A DNA stretch of 64,000 nt from Gluconacetobacter aggeris. Its GTDB lineage: Bacteria; Pseudomonadota; Alphaproteobacteria; Acetobacterales; Acetobacteraceae. The translations under genes and the position numbers were made by a program. Below the pieces are notes generated by a model. That model did no database searches, had not been told where the DNA came from, and was given only the letters and a program-made list of their open reading frames with translations. Shown piece by piece: positions 53,451 through 62,205 of the stretch (the first letter of the stretch is position 1; each line of letters opens with the position of its first letter). The stretch lies in contig NZ_JABEQD010000014.1 of assembly GCF_014174395.1 (NCBI RefSeq), forward strand, positions 1-64,000, in the 5' to 3' direction.

Positions 53451-54052
53451 AGAGAATCCTGTTGATGCTGGCCGGCATGCTGGTGCTGGCGCCGTATGCT
53501 GCCGGCCCGGCGCGGGCGCAGATGGTGGGGCCGGTCGGGCATGGTGAAATTCCGTCCTGCCCCGACAGCGGCGGCAGCCATCTGAATTATGTGCCCGCGA
53601 GCGGAAGTTTTGCCTGCGGCACCACGGGTGTGCCCTGGGTGGGGGCGATGGTGAGCCTGTCGGCGGATGCGGCGATGGCGGCGACCGGCGGCAGCTTCGT
53701 GCAGATGAAGGTATGGAACAGCGAAATTCTCGATACGTCGTCTTTCTGGTCGGCGGGTACGCCGGGGCAGTTCACGATTCCGGCCGGGGTGAGCCGGGTG
53801 CGGGTTGCGCTGTCGATCGCGCAGTCGGGTATCGGGTCCAACCAGTTCCTGGTGTATCGGAACGGGGTGCGGGTGGCCGGATCGTTCCGGATCTCGGTGC
53901 CGGCGGGCTACAATAATGACGGGGTGACGGGCATGTCGGGGGTCATTCCTGTTTCTGCGGGCGATGCGATCAGTGTTTCCTATGCCTCGGCGGCGGCTTT
54001 TACGCTTTCTGCCGATGTCAGTACCTGGTTCCAGATCGAGGCCGTTCAATAG
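53447..54052 (+). CDS. Exported C1q-like phage protein with signal peptide
   Basis: A 201-residue protein, last gene of the late block, with 4-bp overlap. A clear signal peptide (about 1-25: MKRILLMLAGMLVLAPYAAGPARA) is followed by a C1q/TNF-like beta-sandwich (about 75-201: VKVWNSEILDTSSFW..., FTIPAGVSRVRVALSIAQSG, YNNDGVTGMSGVIPV, ending TWFQIEAVQ). Phage structural proteins normally lack signal peptides, so this one may be exported by the lysogen. Either host-surface modification or an acquired cell gene is possible. Confidence 0.65.
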   Translation: MKRILLMLAGMLVLAPYAAGPARAQMVGPVGHGEIPSCPDSGGSHLNYVPASGSFACGTTGVPWVGAMVSLSADAAMAATGGSFVQMKVWNSEILDTSSFWSAGTPGQFTIPAGVSRVRVALSIAQSGIGSNQFLVYRNGVRVAGSFRISVPAGYNNDGVTGMSGVIPVSAGDAISVSYASAAAFTLSADVSTWFQIEAVQ

Positions 54053-54174
54053 AATCTGTCTGGAAATGAGGACGGGGTCCGCGTGGGGTGCATATCCGTG
54101 CCGCGCGTCCTGGCCTCTTGACCGCGTTGCCCGTGGCGGCCCACTTTCTGCCCGTCGAGAGAAGGTGAGGCGGG

Positions 54175-54828
54175 ATGATGGATCTGATCGAAATTCTCAA
54201 GCATCGCTATACGGCTAAGGCCTATGATACCGGCCGCCGGCTGCCGGACGATGTCGTGGCGCAGCTGATGGCGGCGCTGCGCTTCAGCCCGTCCTCGGTC
54301 AATGCGCAGCCCTGGCATTTTTTCGTGGCCGACGATGCGGCCGGCAAGGCGCGCGTGGCCACGGGGGCGGCGGGGCCGTTCGCCTATAATGCGCCGAAGA
54401 TCCTCAATGCCTCGCATGTGGTGCTGCTGTGCGCGCGCACGACCCTGCCGCCGGCGCATTTGCAGGCAGTGCTGGACCAGGAGCAGGCTGACGGCCGCTT
54501 TGCCGGCGAGGAGGCCCGCGAGGGGCAGCGCAAGACCCGGGGCGGCTATGTGACGCTGCATGAAGAAGCGGGCGACCTGGCCATGTGGACGCAGAAGCAG
54601 GCCTATATCGCGCTGGGCTTCCTGCTGCTGGCGGCCGGCGCGCTGGGGGTGGATGCGACGCCGATGGAGGGTTTCGACGCCGGGGCGCTGGATGCGGCGT
54701 TCGGCCTGACGGAGAAGGGGCTGGCGCCGGCGGTGATCGTGTCGCTGGGTTATCATGCCGAGAGCGATTTCAACGCGAAACTGCCGAAATCGCGTCTGGC
54801 GGACGATGTGCTGTTCTCGCGCGCCTGA
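54175..54828 (+). CDS. NAD(P)H nitroreductase (NfsB-like)
   Basis: A 217-residue FMN enzyme of the oxygen-insensitive nitroreductase family. It starts LIEILKHRYTAKAYD and contains LRFSPSSVNAQPWHFFVAD (FMN-binding), the central helices, and GYHAESDFNAKLPKSRL at the end. Reduces nitroaromatics or quinones with NAD(P)H. First host gene right of the prophage; ATG at 54175 or 54178, with gagaagg upstream. No attachment repeat is seen between it and the phage genes. Confidence 0.9.
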   Translation: MMDLIEILKHRYTAKAYDTGRRLPDDVVAQLMAALRFSPSSVNAQPWHFFVADDAAGKARVATGAAGPFAYNAPKILNASHVVLLCARTTLPPAHLQAVLDQEQADGRFAGEEAREGQRKTRGGYVTLHEEAGDLAMWTQKQAYIALGFLLLAAGALGVDATPMEGFDAGALDAAFGLTEKGLAPAVIVSLGYHAESDFNAKLPKSRLADDVLFSRA

Positions 54829-54879
54829 CGGCCGGCCCGGCCTGCGGGCGTCCCTGGATTATCTGTGCGGGAAGCGTTC

Positions 54880-56139
54880 ATGACCACCCTGTCCGGCGCC
54901 GATGCGCGCGACGCCGATCTGGCGGCCCAGTACGAGGCCTATCCCTATCCCGAGCGCGACCCGCGCGATGAGGCGAAGCGGCTGCTGATCGGCAGCCCCA
55001 GCCATCTGCGGGAGATCGACTACTGGGTGTTCGGTGCCCGCCGGCCGGAGGCGGCCCCGTTACGGGCGCTGGTGGCGGGGTGCGGCACCGGGGACGGGGC
55101 GATCATGCTGGCCACGCATATGGCGCGTGCCGGACGGGCCGGGGAGGTGGTGTGCGTCGATCGTTCGGTCCATGCGCTGGGCATCGCGCGCGCGCGGGCC
55201 GAGGCGCGGGGGCTGGAGAACATCCGCTTCGTCCAGGGGTCGCTGACCGCGCTGGACGGGGTGGTGTCGGGCGTATTCGACTATATCGACTGCTGCGGGG
55301 TGCTGCATCATCTGCCCGACCCGCTGGCGGTGCTGCGCGGGCTGGTGGGCTTGCTGGCGCCGGGCGGCGGGATGGGGCTGATGGTCTATGCCCCCTATGG
55401 CCGCACCGGCGTGTACATGATGCAGGAGGCGCTGGAGATTCTGGCACCGCATGGCCAAAAGCCGGCGGAGCGGCTGGGCACCGCCAAGCGCGTGATGGCC
55501 GCGCTGCCGGCCACGGCGTGGCTGCGGCAGAACGGCAATTTCGGCGACCATCTGACCGGGGGCGATGCCGGGTTGTATGACCTGCTGCTGAACCCGCGCG
55601 ACCGGGCCTATACGATTGCCGCCTTTCTCGACCTGCTCGACGCGGCGGGGCTGGAGCCGGCGTGCCTGATGGAGCCTGCGCGCTATGACCCCGCGCTGTT
55701 CCTGCCCAATCCGCGCCTGCGGGCGCGGGTGGCGGAACTGGACCGGCGGGAGCGGGCCAGCGTGGCCGAGGCGCTGACGGGCAACATGGCCACCCATGTG
55801 GCCTATGTGGTGCGCCGGGGCGCGCGGGTGGCGCCGCTCGATTGCTGCGACGAGGATGCGGTGCCGGTGATGCGAGAAATCCCCGGCGCCGAGCTGGCGC
55901 GGCAGATCCGCCCCGATGGCATCCTGCCCTTTGCCTTCGGCACGCTGACCGTGCCGGTGCCGGTGCCGCCGCAGATGCGGACCATTCTGCCGCTGGTGGA
56001 CGGCGTGCGCAGCGTGGGCGCGCTGGCCGGGCTGATGGCCGAGCGGGGGATGGAGCGGGCCCGGTTCCTCAAGGTCTGGCGCGAGGGGTTTGCCGTGCTG
56101 GAAAGCCTGAACCGGTTGTTGCTGCGGGCTGCCGCGTAG
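54880..56139 (+). CDS. SAM-dependent methyltransferase (class I)
   Basis: A 419-residue protein. N-terminal AQYEAYPYPERDPRDE is typical of a family of large class I methyltransferases; the SAM-binding motif I is LVAGCGTGDGAIMLA (about residues 70-84), followed by EVVCVDRSVHALGIARARA and CGVLHHLPDPLAVLRGL. A further C-terminal region (about 250-419) contains a winged-helix-like segment, RTILPLVDGVRSVGALAGL. Acceptor unknown. A GTG at 54865 is an alternative start. Confidence 0.83.
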   Translation: MTTLSGADARDADLAAQYEAYPYPERDPRDEAKRLLIGSPSHLREIDYWVFGARRPEAAPLRALVAGCGTGDGAIMLATHMARAGRAGEVVCVDRSVHALGIARARAEARGLENIRFVQGSLTALDGVVSGVFDYIDCCGVLHHLPDPLAVLRGLVGLLAPGGGMGLMVYAPYGRTGVYMMQEALEILAPHGQKPAERLGTAKRVMAALPATAWLRQNGNFGDHLTGGDAGLYDLLLNPRDRAYTIAAFLDLLDAAGLEPACLMEPARYDPALFLPNPRLRARVAELDRRERASVAEALTGNMATHVAYVVRRGARVAPLDCCDEDAVPVMREIPGAELARQIRPDGILPFAFGTLTVPVPVPPQMRTILPLVDGVRSVGALAGLMAERGMERARFLKVWREGFAVLESLNRLLLRAAA

Positions 56140-56145
56140 GGCGTG

Positions 56146-56613
56146 TCAGTCGTGATCCTGGCCGCCGGAGGGGGCGCGTGCCGGCCAGATGCTGCGCATG
56201 GGATAGACGGTACCCCCCTTGAAGCGCACGCTGTCGCCTTCGCTGAACAGGGCGACGCGGGCGAATTTTTCCCATGGAAAGACTGTTTCCGTCATCACCG
56301 TCTGTCCGTTATCGGCGAAGAGTTCCATGGATGCCGCGTCCATCAGTAGCCGCAGGGTGATGGGCTGGCGCGCGTCGGTGCGCGGGGCGGTGTCGATCCG
56401 GGGGGCGAATTTGGGCGAGAAGGCCGGGTCGGCGGCCTTGCGCCGGTCGCTGAAATAGCGGCCGGTCATGCCGTCATAGCCGACGCGGAGTTCTTCGCCG
56501 CGCGCATTGGAGAAGACCAGTCCGCAACGGACTGCCCCGGTGGGGCGGTCGAAGCGCAGTTGCAGGTCCGACTGGCTGACGGTGGCGGGGGGGGGGATAT
56601 CCAGCTTCAGCAT
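56146..56613 (-). pseudogene. C-terminal fragment of a GH32 levanase/sucrase
   Basis: A 155-codon frame with an apparent ATG at 56613 encodes only the C-terminal beta-sandwich of a glycoside hydrolase 32 enzyme: FDRPTGAVRCGLVFSNARG, VGYDGMTGRYFSDRRKA, LRLLMDAASMELFADNGQ and VFPWEKFARVALFSE are hallmark segments. The whole five-bladed catalytic propeller is missing; the AraC gene starts its 3' end here and overlaps it. Truncated, so without catalytic function. Confidence 0.75.
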
Positions 56614-57608
56614 GCCGTCGATTGTGTGGACGGTGGTTTTCGGCGGGCAAAGTTGCGGCGGTATTCGCTGGGGCTGAGTTTGACGCGGCTGCGGAAATGG
56701 TGCCGCAGGGCGAAGACGCTGCCGAAACCGACGGCTTCGGCGATGTCTTCCATCGGGCGTGACGTTTCCTGCAGGAGCGTCTTGGCGGCTTCGACGCGTT
56801 CGGTGGCCAGCCATTCGCCGGCCGGCATGCCGGTGGCCGCGACGACGCGGCGTTCGAAGCTGCGGCGGCTCATCGCGGCTTCGTCGGCCAGGCGGGCGAT
56901 GGGCCAGGATTGATGGAGTGCCTGGCGGACACGGTCGAGGACGGGGGCGATATCGGCTTCGGCGCGCAGGCTGACGGGGCGTTCGAGAAACTGCGCCTGG
57001 CCGCCGGTGCGATGCGCGGGCATGACGATGCGGCGGGCCACGGAATTGGCGGCCGCCGGCCCGTAATCCTGCCGGACGATTTCGATCAGCAGGTCGATGC
57101 CGGCGGCGCTGCCGGCGGAGGTGAAGATGCGGTCGGTCTCGCGATAGAGCGAGGTGCTGTCGACGCGGAGGGCGGGAAAGCGGCGTTGCAGGGCCTGGGC
57201 GTGGCGCCAGTGCGTGGTGACCGCCGCGCCGTCGAGCAGGCCGGTAGCGGCCAGCACGAAGGCGCCGGAACAGATCGACGCCAGGCGGGCCCCACACGCG
57301 TGGGCGCGGCGCAGTCGATCGATGAGAGCGGGGGGGATCGGTGTTTCGGTATCTTTCCAGCCGGGGATGACGATCAGGTCTGCCTGGTCCAGGAGTTCCG
57401 CTCCGTGGTCGGGGAGGATGCGGACACCGCCATGGGCGCGCAGGGGGCCGTCCTCGATCGCGCAACTGGCGAAGCGGTACCAGTCCGGCCCCATTTCGGG
57501 ACGGGGCAGGCCGAAGATTTCGGACACGATGCCGAATTCGAACGTGCAGAGGCCGTCATAGAGCAGGGCGGCGACCAGCGGGCCGGTTGTGTTTGGCATG
57601 ATCTGCAT
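56607..57608 (-). CDS. ftrA: AraC-family regulator with DJ-1/PfpI domain (FtrA-like)
   Basis: A 333-residue regulator of the GlxA/FtrA type. N-terminal DJ-1/PfpI-like domain (about 8-185: VAALLYDGLCTFEFGIVSEIFGLPRPE, then LASICSGAFVLAATGLL with the nucleophile-elbow Cys) and C-terminal AraC HTH (about 225-325: WPIARLADEAAMSRRSFERRV...). FtrA genes typically sit divergently next to a rhodanese gene, as here. Likely activates the rhodanese operon. Confidence 0.85.
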   Translation of the reverse strand: MQIMPNTTGPLVAALLYDGLCTFEFGIVSEIFGLPRPEMGPDWYRFASCAIEDGPLRAHGGVRILPDHGAELLDQADLIVIPGWKDTETPIPPALIDRLRRAHACGARLASICSGAFVLAATGLLDGAAVTTHWRHAQALQRRFPALRVDSTSLYRETDRIFTSAGSAAGIDLLIEIVRQDYGPAAANSVARRIVMPAHRTGGQAQFLERPVSLRAEADIAPVLDRVRQALHQSWPIARLADEAAMSRRSFERRVVAATGMPAGEWLATERVEAAKTLLQETSRPMEDIAEAVGFGSVFALRHHFRSRVKLSPSEYRRNFARRKPPSTQSTAC

Positions 57609-57684
57609 GATGATTGTCGTTTATGCCAATTGCAAGCGGGGCGCGGGGAAAGGATGCTGGCGGGGAGAAGCAGGGAGGCTTTCG

Positions 57685-58086
57685 ATGGCAACGTCCGTCA
57701 CCTTTGTCCCGCCCGCGTCGTCTGCCGAAGCCGTTGCGCATTTCTCGGCGCTGTTCGCGTTCGAGACGGATTGCTGGGATGTGCATGAGGCTTTGGCCGG
57801 GGAGGCCGATTTCGTGTTGCTTGATGTGCGGAACCCGGATCTCTTCGCCAGGGGGCATGTGGGCGGGGCGATCGATCTGCCGCATGGGAAAATCACGGCT
57901 GCACGCATGGCAATGTGGCCTGGCGAGACGGTTTTCGTTGTTTACTGCGCGGGGCCGCATTGTAATGGCGCGGCGCGCGGGGCCCTGCGTCTGGCCCGGT
58001 TGGGGCGGCCGGTGAAGATCATGGCTGGTGGTGTGATGGGCTGGCTGGATGAGGGTTTTGCCCTTGAGAATGGCACCCATGCTTGA
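57685..58086 (+). CDS. Rhodanese-like sulfurtransferase
   Basis: A 133-residue single-domain rhodanese, divergent from FtrA. Features: DFVLLDVRNPDLFARGHVGGAIDLPHG (family signature) and the active-site loop YCAGPHCNGA with catalytic Cys. It transfers sulfane sulfur. ATG at 57685 has gggagg upstream. Followed with overlap by a DUF1272 gene; the FtrA-rhodanese-DUF1272 cassette is a known arrangement. Confidence 0.88.
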   Translation: MATSVTFVPPASSAEAVAHFSALFAFETDCWDVHEALAGEADFVLLDVRNPDLFARGHVGGAIDLPHGKITAARMAMWPGETVFVVYCAGPHCNGAARGALRLARLGRPVKIMAGGVMGWLDEGFALENGTHA

Positions 58087-58270
58087 GATGCGCCCCGATT
58101 GCGGCTGTTGCGGCAGGGGGCTTCCGCAATCATCGGCCGAGGCGATGATCTGCTCTTTCGAGTGTACTTTCTGCGCGGCCTGCGCGTCGGAGGTACTGGA
58201 CCATCGGTGTCCGAATTGTGGTGGGGATCTGGTCAGGAGGCCGATCCGCGATGTGCCGGCTTCGGCGTGA
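58079..58270 (+). CDS. DUF1272 zinc-binding protein
   Basis: A 63-residue protein with four CxxC-like pairs (CGCCGRG, CSFECTFC, CAACA, CPNCGG). DUF1272 proteins are small zinc-binding ribbons of unknown function. Its ATG overlaps the rhodanese stop, so it is translationally coupled. Ends DVPASA. Confidence 0.8.
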   Translation: MLEMRPDCGCCGRGLPQSSAEAMICSFECTFCAACASEVLDHRCPNCGGDLVRRPIRDVPASA

Positions 58271-58321
58271 CGTGCGAAATTCGTATCCTGACCAGTTTGC
58301 GACTGGGGCGATGACCCTGTA

Positions 58322-58888
58322 TCAGTTCATAGGGAAGCGAACCGTGTCCGATGGCACCACGCGAACGGTTCTTGATCCGGCGTCGAACCCCGATAACAAG
58401 CGGTTGTGGTGATCGACGATCTGCTCGGCAGTCAGTGGGCCGAAATCGGCGGTTGTATGACCATCACTGAGTAACAGCACGTCGAAGCCCAACGAAACGG
58501 CCCGCCGTGTGGTGGTATCGATGCAGAATTGGGTCATGCAGCCACCGATTATCAGACGATCGACACCAAGCTCTGCCAGACGTTCGCTCAGGTCCGTGTC
58601 GTGGAACGAGTCGCAACTGCGCTTGTGGACGATGAGCGTATCGTCGCGCGGTGCGATTTCGTCGCGGAACAGCCAGCCGGTCGTTCCGACCGCCAGACGA
58701 TGCCCGGCGTTCCCGTCATGCTGAACGAGGATGACGGGAATTCCCGATGCTTCCGCTGCATGTTTCATCCGGCCCAATCGGGCCGCGACCGCATCGAGGC
58801 GGGCATCGATGGACGATTGCCGATCGGCATGGGCCAGCCCTGTGAGGATGGCCCGCTGGAGGTCGATGATGAGAAGGGCTGTTGTCAT
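58322..58888 (-). CDS. Isochorismatase-family cysteine hydrolase
   Basis: A 188-residue hydrolase of the isochorismatase/nicotinamidase fold. Catalytic Asp in ALLIIDLQRAIL (near residue 10), Lys in LIVHKRSCDSFHD, and the catalytic Cys in IIGGCMTQFCIDTTTRRA. The ATG at 58888 overlaps the GNAT stop by 4 bp (ATGA), which decides the start over ATG 58903. Hydrolyses an amide or vinyl-ether type substrate; the exact substrate is unknown. Confidence 0.87.
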   Translation of the reverse strand: MTTALLIIDLQRAILTGLAHADRQSSIDARLDAVAARLGRMKHAAEASGIPVILVQHDGNAGHRLAVGTTGWLFRDEIAPRDDTLIVHKRSCDSFHDTDLSERLAELGVDRLIIGGCMTQFCIDTTTRRAVSLGFDVLLLSDGHTTADFGPLTAEQIVDHHNRLLSGFDAGSRTVRVVPSDTVRFPMN

Positions 58889-59334
58889 TGGCTGTCGATC
58901 CATAGTGCCATTCCTCTTGCATCTGGCAGGACATTCGAGAAACCGAATCGTTCGTAGAGCCGCCAGGCTTCGCCATTTGCCATCAGGCTTACATATGTTT
59001 CGGCAGGAATGGTGGATCGGATATGACGCATGATAGCGCCCACGATCGCAGACCCGATTCCGTGCCCGTGATGGGCAGGATCGACGGCGATATCGACGAG
59101 ATGGATGAAGAGCGCGCCGTCGCCGATCATCCGTCCCATCCCCACGATGTCAGCATCGTACACGACATGCACCCCGTAGAGTGTATGGGGCAGGCCCATC
59201 TGGGCGGCGCGCAGGCTGCGCGGTGTCAGACCGCTTATTCTGCGCAGACGGCAATAGGTTTCTGCGTCGGGAACGCCCGCGCGGAAGGCGTATCCCTCAG
59301 GTAAGGGATAATGGTCCTGGAGACCGGGAGACAT
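58885..59334 (-). CDS. GNAT-family N-acetyltransferase
   Basis: A 149-residue acetyltransferase. Motif A is VDIAVDPAHHGHGIGSAIVGAIMRHI (V/I-x-x-x-x-Q/R-G-x-G/A pattern as HGHGIGSA), followed by YVSLMANGEAWRLYERFGF. The ATG at 59334 has an AGGAGG upstream; ATG 59364 is the alternative. It is coupled to the isochorismatase gene, forming a two-gene operon. Confidence 0.83.
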   Translation of the reverse strand: MSPGLQDHYPLPEGYAFRAGVPDAETYCRLRRISGLTPRSLRAAQMGLPHTLYGVHVVYDADIVGMGRMIGDGALFIHLVDIAVDPAHHGHGIGSAIVGAIMRHIRSTIPAETYVSLMANGEAWRLYERFGFSNVLPDARGMALWIDSQ

Positions 59335-59646
59335 GATGGCTGTTTCCTCCTGGGAAGCCTCCATCGTCAGCCTGACTGGTCGTTTCTGGTAAAATGACTC
59401 AACACAAGCCGACTGATGCGGCTTGAGTCATGAAAAGAGACCCTATGCCGCTCCGCGAACGGAGCGCCACCAGACATGTGAAGCTGTATTTTCTGTGTGG
59501 GTCATGGATTCATGCGTGCCATATTAAAGCCTCTTGCGCAATGGAAAGATGTCCGCTTGTGGTGAGCGGACATCGCGAAGTGGAGCGCCTCTTTCCCGCG
59601 CCGGCATTGTGTATTCGCAGACTTGTCCGGGCATGATTCGGTTTGC
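59335..59646. other. Intergenic region, no gene seen
   Basis: 312 bp between the GNAT gene and the zinc-GTPase gene. An imperfect inverted repeat (ACTCAA..AAGCCG / CGGCTTGAGT) lies at 59396-59430. Promoter signals for the GNAT operon are expected on the minus strand, but I find no clear box. Confidence 0.4.
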
Positions 59647-60858
<1,212 letters not shown>

Positions 60859-60903
60859 GACGCGATGCTCCGTGGCGGTTGCGTTTCCGGCCTCTAGACC
60901 GTA

Positions 60904-60918
60904 TGTTATAATATATCA
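60904..60918. promoter_or_regulatory. Probable Zur box
   Basis: TGTTATAATATATCA: 12 of 15 positions are palindromic (TGnTATAnTATAnCA), the pattern of proteobacterial Zur operators. It lies 45 bp upstream of the zinc-GTPase start and 26 bp upstream of the DUF1826-like start, so it can control both. Confidence 0.65.
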
Positions 60919-60943
60919 ATACGTGCTGGAGCTGTACCTGCCG

Positions 60944-61558
60944 ATGTCTTCCTGCCCGACACGCCATCGCCTGACCGATCTGGCATCCTGCGGTGCCATC
61001 CGGGCGGCCGGACGGTCCATCCTGGTGCATCCCCGCATGCCTGGCGCGCGGGTGCTGGACGCGGCGCGCCTGCATGTGACGGAGGGCGCGCGGCTGGTCC
61101 AGGCACGGGGCACGATTCAGGACATTCGCCGGCGGATTGCCGGGGCGTTTACGGTACGCACCGGGGCGCTGCTGGACGATGCGCTGGTGCTGGCGACGCT
61201 TTATGCCACGGTGGCGCGGCAGCCGCTGCTGCGGGTGCGCCTGGAGCGGATCGTCACCGACAGTTGCCGTAAATTCCATGTCGATCATGTCGGCCTGCGT
61301 CTGCTGTGTGCCTATCTGGGCCCGGGCGTGCAGTGGACCGCGGATGACGGCGCGACCATCGGGCAGGCCGAAACCGGAGCGGTGGTGCTGCTGAAGGGGC
61401 GGCGTTTTCCCAATTGGACGGAGGAGCATGGCGTCCTGCACCGTTCGCCGCCGCTTTCGGCATTGCCCGTGACGGAGCGGATGCGGTTGCTGCTGACGGT
61501 CGATGCGGCCGATGCCTGCGGCGGGGCCGACGATGGGCCTGTGACGGTCGCGGCCTGA
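60944..61558 (+). CDS. DUF1826-like protein, C-terminal-type
   Basis: A 204-residue protein divergent from the zinc GTPase. Its second half (SCRKFHVDHVGLRLLCAYLGPGVQW... VVLLKGRRFPNW... GVLHRSPPL) matches the conserved C-terminal part of DUF1826 proteins, with the FHxDH histidines as likely metal ligands. DUF1826 genes commonly sit in Zur-controlled loci. The N-terminal part (IRAAGRSILVHPRMPGARVLD) is unlike the usual family start. ATG at 60944. Confidence 0.65.
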   Translation: MSSCPTRHRLTDLASCGAIRAAGRSILVHPRMPGARVLDAARLHVTEGARLVQARGTIQDIRRRIAGAFTVRTGALLDDALVLATLYATVARQPLLRVRLERIVTDSCRKFHVDHVGLRLLCAYLGPGVQWTADDGATIGQAETGAVVLLKGRRFPNWTEEHGVLHRSPPLSALPVTERMRLLLTVDAADACGGADDGPVTVAA

Positions 61559-61561
61559 GCG

Positions 61562-62137
61562 GTGTTCACGATCGAAAGCTGGCCGGCTCCGGCGATGGGA
61601 GAGGCTCCGCGCGTTCGGGCCTCCAGCATGCCCGGCAGTCTGGTGGATCTCGCCGCGCCTGGCGTGGACATGGTGGTGTGGGCGCGGGACGTGCCGCCGG
61701 TCTGGCATGAGACGCTGGAGACGTACGCCCTGCCGGACGGGTGCATCACCCTGGCCGGGACACTGGACGAGGTGACGCTTGCGCTGCGGCGGCCCGATCT
61801 GCGGCGGCGCTATCCGGCGTTTCTGATCGAGGATGTCGCGCAGACGGCGGCCCTGGTGGCGGCGCTTGCGGTGTGTACGAGCCTGACCGTCATGCTGGGC
61901 GATCTGGCGGCGTGGCCGGGTGCGGGCCCGTTGCCGGCCGGGCGGCTGCGGGCGCTGTGCTGCTATGGCGCGGGCACGGTGGACTGGGTGTCGGGCCGGG
62001 TGGGGGGATGCGATCTGCTCAGCAGCATGTCACCCTATGCGCTGGCCTTCGTGCCTGCCTGGGGCGAGGCGCATGTGGCGTGGCGGTTCGCCCGGCTGCG
62101 GGAGCGGGCGGTGGGGCTGGAGATCGTGGCCGGGTAG
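61562..62137 (+). CDS. DUF1826-like protein, N-terminal-type
   Basis: A 191-residue protein 3 bp after the previous gene, GTG start at 61562. Residues 28-75 (LVDLAAPGVDMVVWARDVPP...) resemble the conserved start of DUF1826 (a vNLavWqR pattern). The C-terminus (SLTVMLGDLAAWPGAGPLPAGRLRALCCYGAGTVDWV) is not recognised. It may form one functional unit with its neighbour. Confidence 0.55.
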   Translation: MFTIESWPAPAMGEAPRVRASSMPGSLVDLAAPGVDMVVWARDVPPVWHETLETYALPDGCITLAGTLDEVTLALRRPDLRRRYPAFLIEDVAQTAALVAALAVCTSLTVMLGDLAAWPGAGPLPAGRLRALCCYGAGTVDWVSGRVGGCDLLSSMSPYALAFVPAWGEAHVAWRFARLRERAVGLEIVAG

Positions 62138-62162
62138 AAGCCGTGCGGGCGAACGGGCGGGA

Positions 62163-62193
62163 CCCGCGCGCTGGTTCGTCGCCAGCGCGCGGG
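62163..62193. terminator. Hairpin between convergent genes
   Basis: Perfect 12-bp stem (CCCGCGCGCTGG / CCAGCGCGCGGG) with a 7-nt loop, between the stop codons of the convergent DUF1826-like and TonB-receptor genes. No U-run; a bidirectional terminator is likely but unproven. Confidence 0.5.
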
Positions 62194-62205
62194 CCCTGGT
62201 CCGGG

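Larger units (their letters stand above)
36809..54052 (+). mobile_element. Prophage segment 2: P22-like packaging and head module
   Basis: A continuous plus-strand block: small and large terminase, portal, GroES-like protein, scaffold, cement, major capsid, gp4-like and gp10-like proteins and tail-end genes. The gp4/gp10 pair points to a podovirus of P22 type. No integrase, holin, endolysin or tailspike is recognisable. Probably the late half of the prophage whose early half is 8754-12753. Confidence 0.75.

Noticed and set aside
8407-54174. Prophage attachment duplications near 8.4-8.7 kb and 54.05-54.17 kb
   Set aside because: I compared the two junction stretches by eye and found no shared sequence of useful length and no tRNA gene.
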